Position numbers and translations under genes: made by a program
The notes under the pieces: model-generated
Seen by the model: the letters and a program-made list of their open reading frames with translations, nothing else
Database searches by the model: none
What the model was told of the DNA's origin: nothing
Shown: piece by piece, positions 8,490-17,405 of the stretch
Layout of the letters: each line of letters begins with the position of its first letter
How positions within the stretch are numbered: position 1 is the stretch's first letter
From: JBPYCR01 sp051846935
GTDB taxonomy: Bacteria > Bacillota > Bacilli > Bacillales > Amphibacillaceae
NCBI RefSeq assembly: GCF_051846935.1
Contig: NZ_JBPYCS010000003.1
Coordinates: forward strand, 1 to 64,000
Direction of reading: 5' to 3'
DNA length: 64,000 nt

Positions 8490-8804
8490 TTAAAAAGAAT
8501 CAGAATCAATTTCATTGTATTTCTTTCCAAACACAGCCTTCTCCAAATTTGACAGCCTTTTAAGTACATCATAATTTACTTGATGCACAGAATTCGCTGG
8601 TCGAGATCTTGTGTGCTCGGAATTTTTCCGTAACCGTTCATTTTCTTGCGTTAATCGCTCAATATGCTGCTGAAAAACAGAATAGTCTTTTATTATAATA
8701 TCAAGAAACTCATCTACTTCTTCTTGTTTATACCCACGCATCGCTATTTTAAATTCTTTATCTAAAATTTCTTGGTTGCTTAATTGTATGTGATCAAGTT
8801 TCAT
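8490..8804 (-). CDS. gpsB: Cell division / elongation adaptor GpsB
   Basis: A 104-residue DivIVA-like protein. The N-terminal membrane-interacting domain has FKIAMRGYKQEEVDEFLDIIIKDY, followed by a coiled coil and a C-terminal LSNLEKAVFGKKY helix. GpsB shuttles PBP1 between side wall and septum. The ponA product, a class A PBP, is encoded about 2 kb away. The start is the ATG at 8804, with GAGGTG seven bases upstream; the GTG three codons earlier lies inside that site. (The motif is shown in full only over residues about 24-47.). Confidence 0.93.
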   Translation of the reverse strand: MKLDHIQLSNQEILDKEFKIAMRGYKQEEVDEFLDIIIKDYSVFQQHIERLTQENERLRKNSEHTRSRPANSVHQVNYDVLKRLSNLEKAVFGKKYNEIDSDSF

Positions 8805-8911
8805 ATATAACACCTCATTATGGTTTAATACTATCCAGCCTCTTTTACGATATCAACAATAGTTTATTATCCAGTTTATAGTATTATGCTAAGCTATCTA
8901 ACATTATAGCA

Positions 8912-8938
8912 TAAAAAAAGAGACACAAAGCTGTCTTC
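8912..8938 (-). terminator. Terminator after cdd
   Basis: A short hairpin, AGACA-loop-TGTCT, is followed on the minus strand by CTTTTTTTAT, 20 bases beyond the cdd stop. Confidence 0.65.
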
Positions 8939-8958
8939 CGATAATAGCCTTTCTTTGC

Positions 8959-9351
8959 TTAATCCATATCATCCGCATTGAATGAAAATGGTAAAAGCGC
9001 CTCCAATGTAACGGTTTTCGTTTGTTCATTTCGGTTTGTAAGATGAATTTTCATATTTGGATCAAAAAATTCACTCATTACTTGTCGACAAGATCCACAA
9101 GGTGGCACAGGCCTTTCCGTATCTGCTACAACTGCAAATTCTACAAAAGCAGAATCACCGTTCGCTAACGCATTAAAAATAGCAACCCTTTCAGCACAAC
9201 ATGTAACAGGGTATGCCGCATTTTCAATATTACACCCTGTATAAACTTGCCCTGATTCAGTAAGTACTGCAGCACCTACAGCGAAATTAGAATACGGAAC
9301 ATATGCGCGCGTTCGAGCCTTTTTCGCAGCTTTGATCAATTTCTCTTTCAT
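8959..9351 (-). CDS. cdd: Cytidine deaminase
   Basis: 130 residues. The zinc and catalytic motifs are complete: TCCAERVAIFNA (C and E of the C-A-E motif) and PPCGSCRQVM (the two further Cys). It deaminates cytidine and deoxycytidine to the uridine forms in pyrimidine salvage. The start chosen is the ATG at 9351 behind a GGGGG site; an upstream in-frame start overlaps the neighbour. In B. subtilis cdd lies beside era, so its place beside gpsB is unusual and it may be a second copy. Confidence 0.92.
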   Translation of the reverse strand: MKEKLIKAAKKARTRAYVPYSNFAVGAAVLTESGQVYTGCNIENAAYPVTCCAERVAIFNALANGDSAFVEFAVVADTERPVPPCGSCRQVMSEFFDPNMKIHLTNRNEQTKTVTLEALLPFSFNADDMD

Positions 9352-9367
9352 AACGCCATTCCCCCTA

Positions 9368-9718
9368 TTATAATTCATTCAATAATTGATTAAAAATGTA
9401 ATTACACGATTTATTTAGTTCCATGTATCGTTTACGCCTTGCGTCAATATAGTAACTATGCAATAAGAGTAACTCCATATTTTCTTTGGTAGATACGATT
9501 TGATGCGGATGAACATTAACCTTTCTTTGTTTGATCGCTTGTAAGGAAAGTTCTTGCCACTGTTCCAACAATAAATAGATCGGGTTCGTTTCCTTTTTGA
9601 CATACAAAAAAAATTGCTTGTCATTCTTATCTTGAGGCTTCAAGCCATTATCATATCGTATTTTTAATGCATCTAGCTCTTTTATTAATTGTTTCGTATT
9701 GTTTTTTAATTCAAGCAT
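9368..9718 (-). CDS. yppE: YppE-like helical protein (DUF1798)
   Basis: 116 residues, mostly predicted helix, with the pattern of the YppE family: a Trp-containing LLEQWQELSLQAIKQRK, VHPHQIVSTKENMELL and LLHSYYIDARRKRYMEL. The function is unknown. The frame is open upstream to 9814, but that stretch is the translation of a terminator hairpin (9770-9802). The ATG at 9718, behind a GGCAGG-like site, is therefore preferred. The gene lies between cdd and a small unknown gene, near recU as in B. subtilis. Confidence 0.7.
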   Translation of the reverse strand: MLELKNNTKQLIKELDALKIRYDNGLKPQDKNDKQFFLYVKKETNPIYLLLEQWQELSLQAIKQRKVNVHPHQIVSTKENMELLLLHSYYIDARRKRYMELNKSCNYIFNQLLNEL

Positions 9719-9769
9719 GTAAAAACCTGCCTCATCATTTACTCTATGTATCAATGTACCATTTTTGGC

Positions 9770-9802
9770 AAAAAAATAACACCTATTTGACGCAATAGGT
9801 GT
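9770..9802 (-). terminator. Terminator between the 68-residue gene and yppE
   Basis: On the minus strand ACACCTATT pairs with AATAGGTGT and is followed by TATTTTTTT, nine bases after the stop of the upstream gene. Confidence 0.8.
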
Positions 9803-9810
9803 GTACTCAT

Positions 9811-10017
9811 TCACTTAGTTAATTGATTTAATTTTGCTTTGACATCTTGAATGTTTTCTAATTGGATGTCATACCATTCATTAATTTCATTCGTGCAACA
9901 AAGTGTTGTTTTTTGATCAATTAACCGAATTTGATTCAACATATGCAGCAATGCGGTGTCAATGTCAGTTGCAGATACTTCTTTTGTTTCGTTTGCTATT
10001 CTTAAAGCAATTGCCAT
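9811..10017 (-). CDS. Small protein of unknown function (68 residues)
   Basis: 68 residues with no recognisable motif, no membrane segment and a central Cys-Cys (TTLCCTNEINEWYD). The ribosome binding site GGGGTGA, well spaced before the ATG, and a terminator just after the stop support a real gene. It is divergent from recU and sits in the place where B. subtilis carries the small ypp genes. I cannot match it to one of them. Confidence 0.6.
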   Translation of the reverse strand: MAIALRIANETKEVSATDIDTALLHMLNQIRLIDQKTTLCCTNEINEWYDIQLENIQDVKAKLNQLTK

Positions 10018-10181
10018 TCACTTCACCCCATTCATATTTTCACGTATAACACTTCTGTTTCAACTATTCGCTTCACTAAATTCATTTCCTTCAAGGTCGA
10101 CAAAACTAGAACAAAACACTCAAAACTAGTGCAATTTCGCACTTTTTACTTTAACAAAATCGAATCATAAAGAATGAAAAT

Positions 10182-10210
10182 TATGCCATAAATCAATTTT
10201 GTTATATAAT
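10182..10210 (+). promoter_or_regulatory. Candidate promoter for recU-ponA
   Basis: A perfect TATAAT at 10205-10210 lies about 60 bases before the recU start. The -35 region 17 bases upstream is poor. Confidence 0.45.
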
Positions 10211-10271
10211 GAACATGGAATTCATTTCACCAGTTATTCACCCGGCGTGCTCGTTGATTGGAGGTTCGACT

Positions 10272-10853
10272 ATGCGCTATCCAAATGGATTACGGAAAAG
10301 CTCGTTTCAAAACAAACGGACGAGGGAATCCTATAGTAATCGTGGCATGAGCTTGGAAGAAGATATTAATCAAACGAATAAATATTACTTAACTACAGAC
10401 AGGGCGATCATTCATAAAAAGCCAACCCCTGTTCAAATTGTGAAAGTTCATTATCCGAAACGAAGTGCTGCAGTTATTACAGAAGGATACTTTAAACAAG
10501 CTTCAACTACGGATTATAATGGGTTATACCGAAATAAATACATCGACTTTGAAGCAAAGGAAACAAAAAACAAAACATTATTTCCTCTCGCAAACATACA
10601 TGAGCATCAAATAAATCATATGAAGTCAATAATTGCACATGGAGGAATATGCTTTATGATAATACGGTTTTCGTTATTGAATGAAACGTATTATCTTGAA
10701 TCTGAACTGTTATTTGATAGCTGGAATAAAAAGATGAATGGCGGCAGAAAATCAATTCCTTATGAAGAAATTAAGCAGCATGGCTACTTGATTCCTTGGA
10801 ACTTTAACAAGAGGGTTGACTACTTGTCGGTAATTGATAAGCTTTATTTTTAG
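10272..10853 (+). CDS. recU: Holliday junction resolvase RecU
   Basis: 193 residues. The nuclease core has IDFEAKETKNKT (metal-binding Asp/Glu and catalytic Lys), and YSNRGMSLEEDINQTNKYYL and VHYPKRSAAVI are characteristic of RecU. It cuts Holliday junctions during recombination and segregation. The start is the ATG at 10272, behind ggagg; the longer upstream frame is not conserved. It is followed at once by ponA, the usual recU-ponA pair. Confidence 0.94.
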   Translation: MRYPNGLRKSSFQNKRTRESYSNRGMSLEEDINQTNKYYLTTDRAIIHKKPTPVQIVKVHYPKRSAAVITEGYFKQASTTDYNGLYRNKYIDFEAKETKNKTLFPLANIHEHQINHMKSIIAHGGICFMIIRFSLLNETYYLESELLFDSWNKKMNGGRKSIPYEEIKQHGYLIPWNFNKRVDYLSVIDKLYF

Positions 10854-10869
10854 AACGGAGGAATGGAGC

Positions 10870-13551
10870 ATGGCAGACAAAGGCCAATCTCGTACAGCAA
10901 GAAGAAAACAATTAAAATCAAAGAAAAAACCGATCTGGAAAAAAATTATTATGATCCTAGCAATGCTTGGTCTACTTATCGGCATCGGTGTAACAATCTT
11001 GTTTTCCTACTATATCATTACAGCACCTGAAATAGACGCAGCAAAGCTTTCGGATCCTTTTTCTTCAAAAATATACAATAAAGACGGAGAATTCGTTACA
11101 GATATTGCAGCGGATGAAAAACGAACAAAAATAGAATACAATGATTTGCCTCAAGTTTTAATTGATGCAGTCACAGCTACAGAGGACGCACGTTTCTTTA
11201 AACATTCTGGCATCGATCTAAGGCGGATTGGTGGTGCGATTAAAGCAAATATTACAAATGGATTTGGTTCAGAAGGTGCTTCTACCATTACACAACAAGT
11301 TGTGGAAAACGCCTTTTTATCTTCCGACAAGAAAATAAAATTAAAAGTTCAAGAGCAATGGCTCGCTTTAAAACTAGAGCGAAAATATTCCAAAGAACAA
11401 ATATTAGAAATGTACTTAAATAAAATTTTTTATGGCAGTGGTGCATACGGAGTTGCAAAAGCTTCTGAAATATATTTTGGTAAAACGGATTTACATGAAT
11501 TAACACTAGAGGAAGCGGCGATTTTAGCAGGCTTGCCACAGCGCCCTTCGGCTTATAACCCATATAACAATCCTGATTTAATGAAAAAGCGTATGGATAC
11601 TGTATTAACCTTAATGGTTCGACACGGGAAAATCACTGAACAACAAGCAGATGCTGCAAGACAAGTCGAGATCGCTTCGCTGTTAACTGAGAAACGACCA
11701 GATTCCAAACCATATGAAGCTTTTATCCAAAAGGTAGAAAAAGAAGTTCGTGAAAAAGTAGATGGAGCAAATATAAATACAGATGGGTTAAAAATATATA
11801 CAACGTTAGATAACTCTATTCAAGAGCATGTTGAATTTTTATTAACGGATAGTGAGGAAAATCCGATATCTTATCCAGATGAAGAGCTTCAGGCTGGAAT
11901 GGTCGTTGTCGATACTAAAACAGGTGGCATCCGAGCAATTGGCGGCAGCAGAAACAATAAGAATGTTGATGGCTGGAACTATGCTTTTAATGAACAAGGC
12001 AGACAACCTGGGTCAACCTTTAAGCCGATATTGGCTTATGCACCTGCAATTGAGTATGAAAAATGGTCCACCTATCATCAACTAAATGATGATAAACCAT
12101 ATAAAATAGGCAATATTGAATTCCGAAATCATAACCGCCGATATCAAGGCTGGATGTCTGCTCGTTTTGCGCTTAAACATTCGTTAAACGTTCCGACATT
12201 AAAAGCAGCGGATGAAATTGGGCTTGATCGTGTTAAAACATTTGGAGAAGGTCTTGGCATCCAGTTTTATGAAGATACCATTGACATTGGCGATGTGATC
12301 GGCGGCTCATCAACAAACACTACACCTTTAGAGCTTGCTGGGGCATACAGTGCTTTCGGAAATGAAGGGATTTACAATGAACCGTATACGGTCACAAAAG
12401 TAGAATTCCCTGATGGTTCGAGTGTCGATTTAAAACCAGAACCTAAAGCAGCGATGTCCGATTACACAGCGTACATGGTAACGGATATGTTAAAATCAGT
12501 CGTGCGTGAAGGAACTGGTACAAATGCCAATATTCCTAGTCTTCCTGTTGCTGGTAAAACAGGAACAACGAATTTAGAAGGAAAACGTGGCGCAAACAAT
12601 TCTTGGTTTGCTGGATACACAACGAATTACACCATTTCCGTTTGGACTGGATACGATGACCATAATAAAATAATTGAAAATACGCAAGTACCTCACGCAT
12701 TATTTAAAAATACAATGACAGAAATCTCGAAAGGTATCGATACGCCTGACTTTGTAAAACCAAGCTCTGTAGTTGAAGTAGCTGTGGAAAAAGGCTCAAA
12801 TCCCGCTTTGTTGCCGAGCAAATACACGCCAAAAGAAAACATCGTAACCGAGCTATTTGTTAAAGGACATGAACCAACAAAGCAATCTGAAAAGTTTGAT
12901 GAGCTTGACCCGGTTAGCGATTTAAGTGCAACGTATAATCAAGAAACAAATGAAATAGATGTAGAATGGGCTTATAGCTCTGATGAAGACGTTTCGTTTG
13001 AAGTAAGCGGCAATTTAACAGAGGGACAAATGAACAAGCTTTTAACTACCGAAGATACATCCCTTTCTATATCGGAAATTGAACCAGGTAGACAATATAC
13101 GATTCAAGTTGTTGTTGTGAGTAACGAAAGCACCTTGAAAAGTGAAGCAAAATCAACAACTGTTACGGTACCTGGAGATGACGAAGCCGAAGAGGAAGAA
13201 GATCAAGCAGAAGAAGAACCGGATGAATCGGAGGATAATGAGCAAGAAAAAACAAACATCCCACCAGTAGATGGACTTAACTCTGCATATAATAAGGAAA
13301 AACAAATTATAAATGTTTCTTGGAATTACAATGGTCCTCCTGCTGCATTTGAAGTGGATGTGAATGGCAATAAGCAGACTGTACAATCGAATGGTATCGA
13401 AATAAGCGGTGGCTCACCAGGAAATACGTATACAATTACGGTGACACCAATTGGAACAAAAGGTGCTAATAATGGTGTGAAAGGCGAATCACGCAGTATA
13501 AAACAATCGATACCTGATGAGCAAAACGAGAACGTAGCTGAAGATGAGTAA
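10870..13551 (+). CDS. ponA: Class A penicillin-binding protein 1A/1B
   Basis: 893 residues. A basic cytoplasmic tail and one membrane helix (about residues 20-45) come first. The glycosyltransferase domain (GT51) follows with EDARFFKHSGID and EGASTITQQ, then the transpeptidase with the catalytic Ser in GSTFKP and KTGTT. The C-terminus carries two fibronectin type III-like repeats (about residues 670-750 and 790-870) separated by a strongly acidic linker. It polymerises and crosslinks peptidoglycan. The start is the ATG at 10870; the ggagg before it lies just after the recU stop. Confidence 0.95.
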   Translation: MADKGQSRTARRKQLKSKKKPIWKKIIMILAMLGLLIGIGVTILFSYYIITAPEIDAAKLSDPFSSKIYNKDGEFVTDIAADEKRTKIEYNDLPQVLIDAVTATEDARFFKHSGIDLRRIGGAIKANITNGFGSEGASTITQQVVENAFLSSDKKIKLKVQEQWLALKLERKYSKEQILEMYLNKIFYGSGAYGVAKASEIYFGKTDLHELTLEEAAILAGLPQRPSAYNPYNNPDLMKKRMDTVLTLMVRHGKITEQQADAARQVEIASLLTEKRPDSKPYEAFIQKVEKEVREKVDGANINTDGLKIYTTLDNSIQEHVEFLLTDSEENPISYPDEELQAGMVVVDTKTGGIRAIGGSRNNKNVDGWNYAFNEQGRQPGSTFKPILAYAPAIEYEKWSTYHQLNDDKPYKIGNIEFRNHNRRYQGWMSARFALKHSLNVPTLKAADEIGLDRVKTFGEGLGIQFYEDTIDIGDVIGGSSTNTTPLELAGAYSAFGNEGIYNEPYTVTKVEFPDGSSVDLKPEPKAAMSDYTAYMVTDMLKSVVREGTGTNANIPSLPVAGKTGTTNLEGKRGANNSWFAGYTTNYTISVWTGYDDHNKIIENTQVPHALFKNTMTEISKGIDTPDFVKPSSVVEVAVEKGSNPALLPSKYTPKENIVTELFVKGHEPTKQSEKFDELDPVSDLSATYNQETNEIDVEWAYSSDEDVSFEVSGNLTEGQMNKLLTTEDTSLSISEIEPGRQYTIQVVVVSNESTLKSEAKSTTVTVPGDDEAEEEEDQAEEEPDESEDNEQEKTNIPPVDGLNSAYNKEKQIINVSWNYNGPPAAFEVDVNGNKQTVQSNGIEISGGSPGNTYTITVTPIGTKGANNGVKGESRSIKQSIPDEQNENVAEDE

Positions 13552-13667
13552 CCATTATTTTAAGGCTTAAAACATTTGAGCCTGTGAATACGACATCGAG
13601 AGCTGATTTTGTTCATAATTGGATTTTTCATCATAGCAACTTTATTTATCCGAGCCTCATTAAATAT

Positions 13668-13714
13668 AAAAGAAGTCAGTATTTCATCTCTCGATGAATT
13701 ACCTGACTTCTTTT
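13668..13714. terminator. Bidirectional terminator between ponA and nth
   Basis: AAAAGAAGTCAG pairs with CTGACTTCTTTT, with an inner TTCATC/GATGAA stem, between convergent genes. Another small hairpin (13562-13582) lies just after ponA. Nothing else is seen in this 285-base gap. Confidence 0.8.
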
Positions 13715-13836
13715 ATTATGTTTGGAACGAAGGACCCGCTCCTCTGTACAGCACCTTTCATTGTACTCCAAGCACATATTACTCATATACGTACTTAAAG
13801 TTTTACGTATGTGCTCTCCATCCTTCTGTCCTCTAA

Positions 13837-14490
13837 TTATTGCGTAAGCTTTTTCATTCTCTTCTTTCCTTCTCTACACAAATTTAGTAAAGGACATTGC
13901 GGGCATTCTGGATTTCTTGCCTTACAATGATATCTTCCGAAAAAAATCATCCGATGATGCGTAGCTCCCCATGCTTCTTTCGGAACCTTTTTCATTAATG
14001 TTTCTTCTACCTCTAAAACAGAATCCTTCCACCGACAGATCGCTAATCGCTTAGAAACACGCTCAACGTGTGTATCAACTGCAATGGCAGGCTCATTAAA
14101 AGCTACAGAAAGAACTACATTTGCTGTTTTTCTACCGACACCAGCAAGCGTCATTAATTCCTCTCTCGTATGAGGAACGATTCCCTCAAAATCAGAGAGA
14201 AGCGAATGGCAAAGTTTTTGAATATTTTTAGCCTTTGTTCGATTTAAACCTATTGAGCGGATATCTGCCTGCAATTCTTCAAGAGGGACAGCTAAATAAT
14301 CTTCAGGAGTCTTATATTTGTTAAAAAGATCTTTTGTTACTTTATTTACTAAAACATCGGTACATTGAGCGGAGAGCAAGACAGCAATTACTAATTCGAA
14401 AGGGTTGGAATGCGTTAATTCGCACTCTGCATTGGGAAACATATCTTCCATTACACATAAACATTCGTTTATTTGTTTTTTTGTTAGCAC
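13837..14490 (-). CDS. nth: Endonuclease III (DNA glycosylase / AP lyase)
   Basis: 217 residues. The helix-hairpin-helix LAGVGRKTANVV contains catalytic K121, with D139 in AVDTHVERV. The 4Fe-4S cluster motif is complete: C189-x6-C196-x2-C199-x5-C205. It removes oxidised pyrimidines in base excision repair. The start is GTG at 14490, with ggtgagga upstream, four bases after dnaD. B. subtilis has ypoC between nth and ponA; here nth faces ponA and ypoC is absent. Confidence 0.95.
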   Translation of the reverse strand: MLTKKQINECLCVMEDMFPNAECELTHSNPFELVIAVLLSAQCTDVLVNKVTKDLFNKYKTPEDYLAVPLEELQADIRSIGLNRTKAKNIQKLCHSLLSDFEGIVPHTREELMTLAGVGRKTANVVLSVAFNEPAIAVDTHVERVSKRLAICRWKDSVLEVEETLMKKVPKEAWGATHHRMIFFGRYHCKARNPECPQCPLLNLCREGKKRMKKLTQ

Positions 14491-14493
14491 TTA

Positions 14494-15174
14494 TCATTCC
14501 TCACCTTTCAACCAATTGTAATAGATCGATGTATCTCTCTTAACAGGCTCGTATTGCTTATTTACTTGATTGCTTCGGAAGTTCTTACCAGCAGCTCTGG
14601 CTTGTTCTACAGATTTAATCCCTTTCTTTTTCCATTCACGTAAAATCCGATCAATATATTTAAAGTTCAGCTTACCCATTAATACAGATTCTCTCAAGCC
14701 GGCTTTGATTAACGCAGGAGCTATATTATCTTCGTCAAGCCATACATTAACCGTTTCAATTTCAAAAGGAGAAAGCGGTCTTCCAAATTCTTGTTCAAAA
14801 AGAATAAACAAACTACCTTCATGAAGATCCTTTTGCTCACTATTATCCGTAGTAAACAGTCTTTTCCATAAAGGATTGAGACTATATGCTTCACTAATTT
14901 GATTTTGTTCATTTTTAGTTTGTTGTATTTCTAATACATTGCGCTGAATAAGTGTCCGCAATATATTTGCACATTCTTTTTCATTAATTGTTAAATGACC
15001 CGCTAATTCAGCTGGTGTAGGGAATTGTACGCCCCTTTGTAAAAAACAGTGTAATTGTAAAATGATCATCATATCCTGTTCATTTAAACCAATTGATGTG
15101 TAAGAAGTAAATAATTTCATTGGTACGGAAATTTGATCGGATAATATTTGTTGTAGATCCATATGCTTCGTCAT
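14494..15174 (-). CDS. dnaD: DNA replication initiation protein DnaD
   Basis: 226 residues: an N-terminal winged-helix domain (about residues 30-100, PTPAELAGHLTINEKECANI) and a C-terminal DnaB/DnaD domain (about 130-200, FGRPLSPFEIETVNVWLDE) ending in YYNWLKGE. DnaD helps load the replicative helicase at oriC and at restarting forks. The start is ATG with gaggtg upstream. It is followed by nth, as in B. subtilis. Confidence 0.93.
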   Translation of the reverse strand: MTKHMDLQQILSDQISVPMKLFTSYTSIGLNEQDMMIILQLHCFLQRGVQFPTPAELAGHLTINEKECANILRTLIQRNVLEIQQTKNEQNQISEAYSLNPLWKRLFTTDNSEQKDLHEGSLFILFEQEFGRPLSPFEIETVNVWLDEDNIAPALIKAGLRESVLMGKLNFKYIDRILREWKKKGIKSVEQARAAGKNFRSNQVNKQYEPVKRDTSIYYNWLKGEE

Positions 15175-15230
15175 AATAACACCTCTACTTCTATTATATC
15201 ACGACTCATCGTAAATTTTGCTCTCTCTAC

Positions 15231-15400
15231 GATTAAGTATTGTGTTTACAGATCTTCTATTAAGAAATTACAGCTTGCAATTACCCTATTTGTATTCGTT
15301 AATTAGTGTTCATAATAATATGTACTACACTTTTTGTGATCGATCACTAATAGCACGGGCCTAGTCACGTATATATAAAATCGATTTAATATCTGCTATA
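15231..15400. mobile_element. Possible decayed fourth copy of the MITE
   Basis: A 15-base block TTTGTATTCGTTAAT is shared exactly with the MITE interior. It is followed at a reduced distance by ATATGTACTACACTTTTTGTG, which resembles the element's ATATACACTACGCTTTCCGTG. The left end GATTAAGTATTGTG resembles the terminus. No target duplication can be recognised and the right edge is uncertain. Apart from this and the aspB terminator, the gap holds nothing obvious. Confidence 0.4.
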
Positions 15401-15410
15401 TTAATTAACG

Positions 15411-15440
15411 AAAAAATCCCTTGCATGCAAGCAAGGGACA
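15411..15440 (-). terminator. Terminator of aspB
   Basis: TCCCTTGC pairs with GCAAGGGA. On the minus strand it is followed by six T. Confidence 0.82.
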
Positions 15441-15455
15441 TTCATCAAGACGTTA

Positions 15456-16640
15456 TTAAGCTTGATTATTAATAACAAAACGCTTTATTCGCTTTGCTGC
15501 TTCCTCTAAAATGTCGATCGAAGTAGCATAAGATAAACGAACGTTATCTGGAGCACCAAATCCAGATCCAGGCACAAGTGCAACCTTTTCTTCTTCTAGT
15601 AACGCTTCAACCCAATCATCAACAGTTTGAAAACCATTCATTTCAGCTGCTTCTTTTACATTTGGGAAAAGGTAAAAAGCACCATTTGGCTTTTTGCAAG
15701 ATATTCCAGGGATGTCGATTAGCAATTGATATAACTTTTCCAATCGTTCAGAGAATGTTTTCCGCATTTGAACCGTCGGATCGAATTCAGCTTCATATGC
15801 TGCCAATGCAGCGTACTGTGCGATCGATGTCGGATTTGAAGTAGCATGTGAAGCATGATTTGTCATTGCTTTAATAATAGGTTCAGGCCCTGCAGCATAT
15901 CCAATGCGCCAACCTGTCATCGCATGAGACTTACTAACTCCATTAATAATTACAGTTTGGTCCTTTAACTCACTTGATAATTGTGCAATTGAAATATGTT
16001 TATCATCCGTATAAATTAGCTTTTCATATATTTCATCAGAAATAATTAATAAATCATTTTTTAAACAAACGTCCCCTATTTTTTGCAATTCCTCTTTCGT
16101 ATACATCATACCTGTCGGGTTACTAGGCGAGTTAATGATTATTCCTTTCGTTTTAGCTGTAATTGCACCTTCTAGCTGCTCTGGAGATAATTTGAAATTA
16201 TTTTCTTCCAAGGCAGGCACAAAGACTGGTTTACCACCTGCTAACTTTATCTGTTCGGGATAACTTACCCAATAAGGTGCAGGTACGATCACTTCGTCGC
16301 CATCATTCAATATCGCTTGAAATAAAGTAAATAATGCATGCTTTGCCCCTGTCGTTACAATAATTTCATTGCTTTCGTAATTCAAACTATTATCTTCACT
16401 AAACTTTTTTGCAATTGTTGTTTTTAGTTCAGCAACACCACCAGTTGGCGTATATTTTGTTTGCCCATTGTCCATAGCTGATTTTGCTGCTTCGATAATA
16501 TATGCTGGTGTATTAAAATCAGGTTCACCTACACCTAAACCAATAACGTCAAATCCCTGTTGTTTTAATTCCTTCGCCTTCGCTGAAATAGCCAATGTAG
16601 ATGAAGGTGTTAATGTATTTACTCTGTTTGCTAACTTCAT
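15456..16640 (-). CDS. aspB: Aspartate aminotransferase (class I, Ib type)
   Basis: 394 residues. The PLP-binding Lys is K237 in SKSHAMTGWRIGY, and SPSNPTG and the substrate-binding Arg near the C-terminus (NVRLSYATS) are present. It exchanges amino groups between aspartate/oxaloacetate and glutamate/2-oxoglutarate. It follows ypmB after 15 bases, and its order beside ypmB, dinG and dnaD matches B. subtilis. Confidence 0.93.
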   Translation of the reverse strand: MKLANRVNTLTPSSTLAISAKAKELKQQGFDVIGLGVGEPDFNTPAYIIEAAKSAMDNGQTKYTPTGGVAELKTTIAKKFSEDNSLNYESNEIIVTTGAKHALFTLFQAILNDGDEVIVPAPYWVSYPEQIKLAGGKPVFVPALEENNFKLSPEQLEGAITAKTKGIIINSPSNPTGMMYTKEELQKIGDVCLKNDLLIISDEIYEKLIYTDDKHISIAQLSSELKDQTVIINGVSKSHAMTGWRIGYAAGPEPIIKAMTNHASHATSNPTSIAQYAALAAYEAEFDPTVQMRKTFSERLEKLYQLLIDIPGISCKKPNGAFYLFPNVKEAAEMNGFQTVDDWVEALLEEEKVALVPGSGFGAPDNVRLSYATSIDILEEAAKRIKRFVINNQA

Positions 16641-16655
16641 TTCCTTCCACCTCTT

Positions 16656-17168
16656 TTATTTAAACATTGTAGAAAATCGAAATTGTTCGTATGGCGTGCC
16701 ATCGAATAAAGATACGTACTCAAAAACATATCGATGTGTCTTATCCGTATATGTAAGCTCCCATACAGGTTTATTATTAATCATGCCCGGTACAATTTTA
16801 ATTAGAGTGCATTCCGAACATTCATTTTCCCATTTCTTTAGTATCGATTCTTGATTGATTAACTTGCGCTCATCAAGTACTAAAATTTCCCCATCATTCG
16901 ATATTGGTACGAATGCAACTTGTTCTTTTTCATCGTTTGTTGTTCCAAAAACAATGTGGTACGTTTCTTTTTCGTAAAATGCAGTTATGTCATTTATTTC
17001 GGTAATTTTCGTTTCATTAATAACTTTTTTTTCCGTTTCTGAAAATCCCGCTGTTTTAATGTCAATCATTTCATTATATAAGTATGCGAAATAAGTAAGT
17101 CCAGTTATAATTGCAAGTAGAACAAATAAAGCACTCCACTTTACCCACTTAATTGTACGTAAATTCAA
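16656..17168 (-). CDS. ypmB: YpmB/TseB-like membrane-anchored protein
   Basis: 170 residues with one N-terminal membrane helix (about residues 9-31), then a domain outside the cell of the DUF5590 type. In B. subtilis the TseB (YpmB) protein influences PBP2A in side-wall synthesis, and that role is inferred. The start is TTG at 17168 behind aaaggtaa. A tiny gene (ypmA) found before ypmB in B. subtilis is not seen here. Confidence 0.78.
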   Translation of the reverse strand: MNLRTIKWVKWSALFVLLAIITGLTYFAYLYNEMIDIKTAGFSETEKKVINETKITEINDITAFYEKETYHIVFGTTNDEKEQVAFVPISNDGEILVLDERKLINQESILKKWENECSECTLIKIVPGMINNKPVWELTYTDKTHRYVFEYVSLFDGTPYEQFRFSTMFK

Positions 17169-17330
17169 TTTTATTTACCTTTCTATTTAACAGATTTTGC
17201 CCAATTATTATCAAAAATTGTTACTTATAGAACACGACATACGACAAATACTATGAAATGTAAATACCATACAAAAGCATACGTACAAAATATTATAAAT
17301 CACTTCTAACCCATACCTTACTATTTTATA

Positions 17331-17361
17331 CTAATACATGCAATATGTATTAGTTTTTTTT
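17331..17361 (+). terminator. Plus-strand terminator-like hairpin between dinG and ypmB
   Basis: CTAATACAT pairs with ATGTATTAG and is followed by a run of T on the plus strand, although both flanking genes read on the minus strand. On the minus strand the stem has no U-tract after it. Function unclear. Confidence 0.5.
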
Positions 17362-17405
17362 TAATGCCACTTGCACGATTACGGGTCTGCGTAAATTATT
17401 CATAA

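Noticed and set aside
9719..9814. Longer N-terminus for YppE
   Set aside because: It translates the terminator of the preceding gene, and the family begins near the chosen ATG.
13609..13836. 75-codon plus-strand frame after ponA
   Set aside because: It crosses the bidirectional terminator and has no ribosome binding site.
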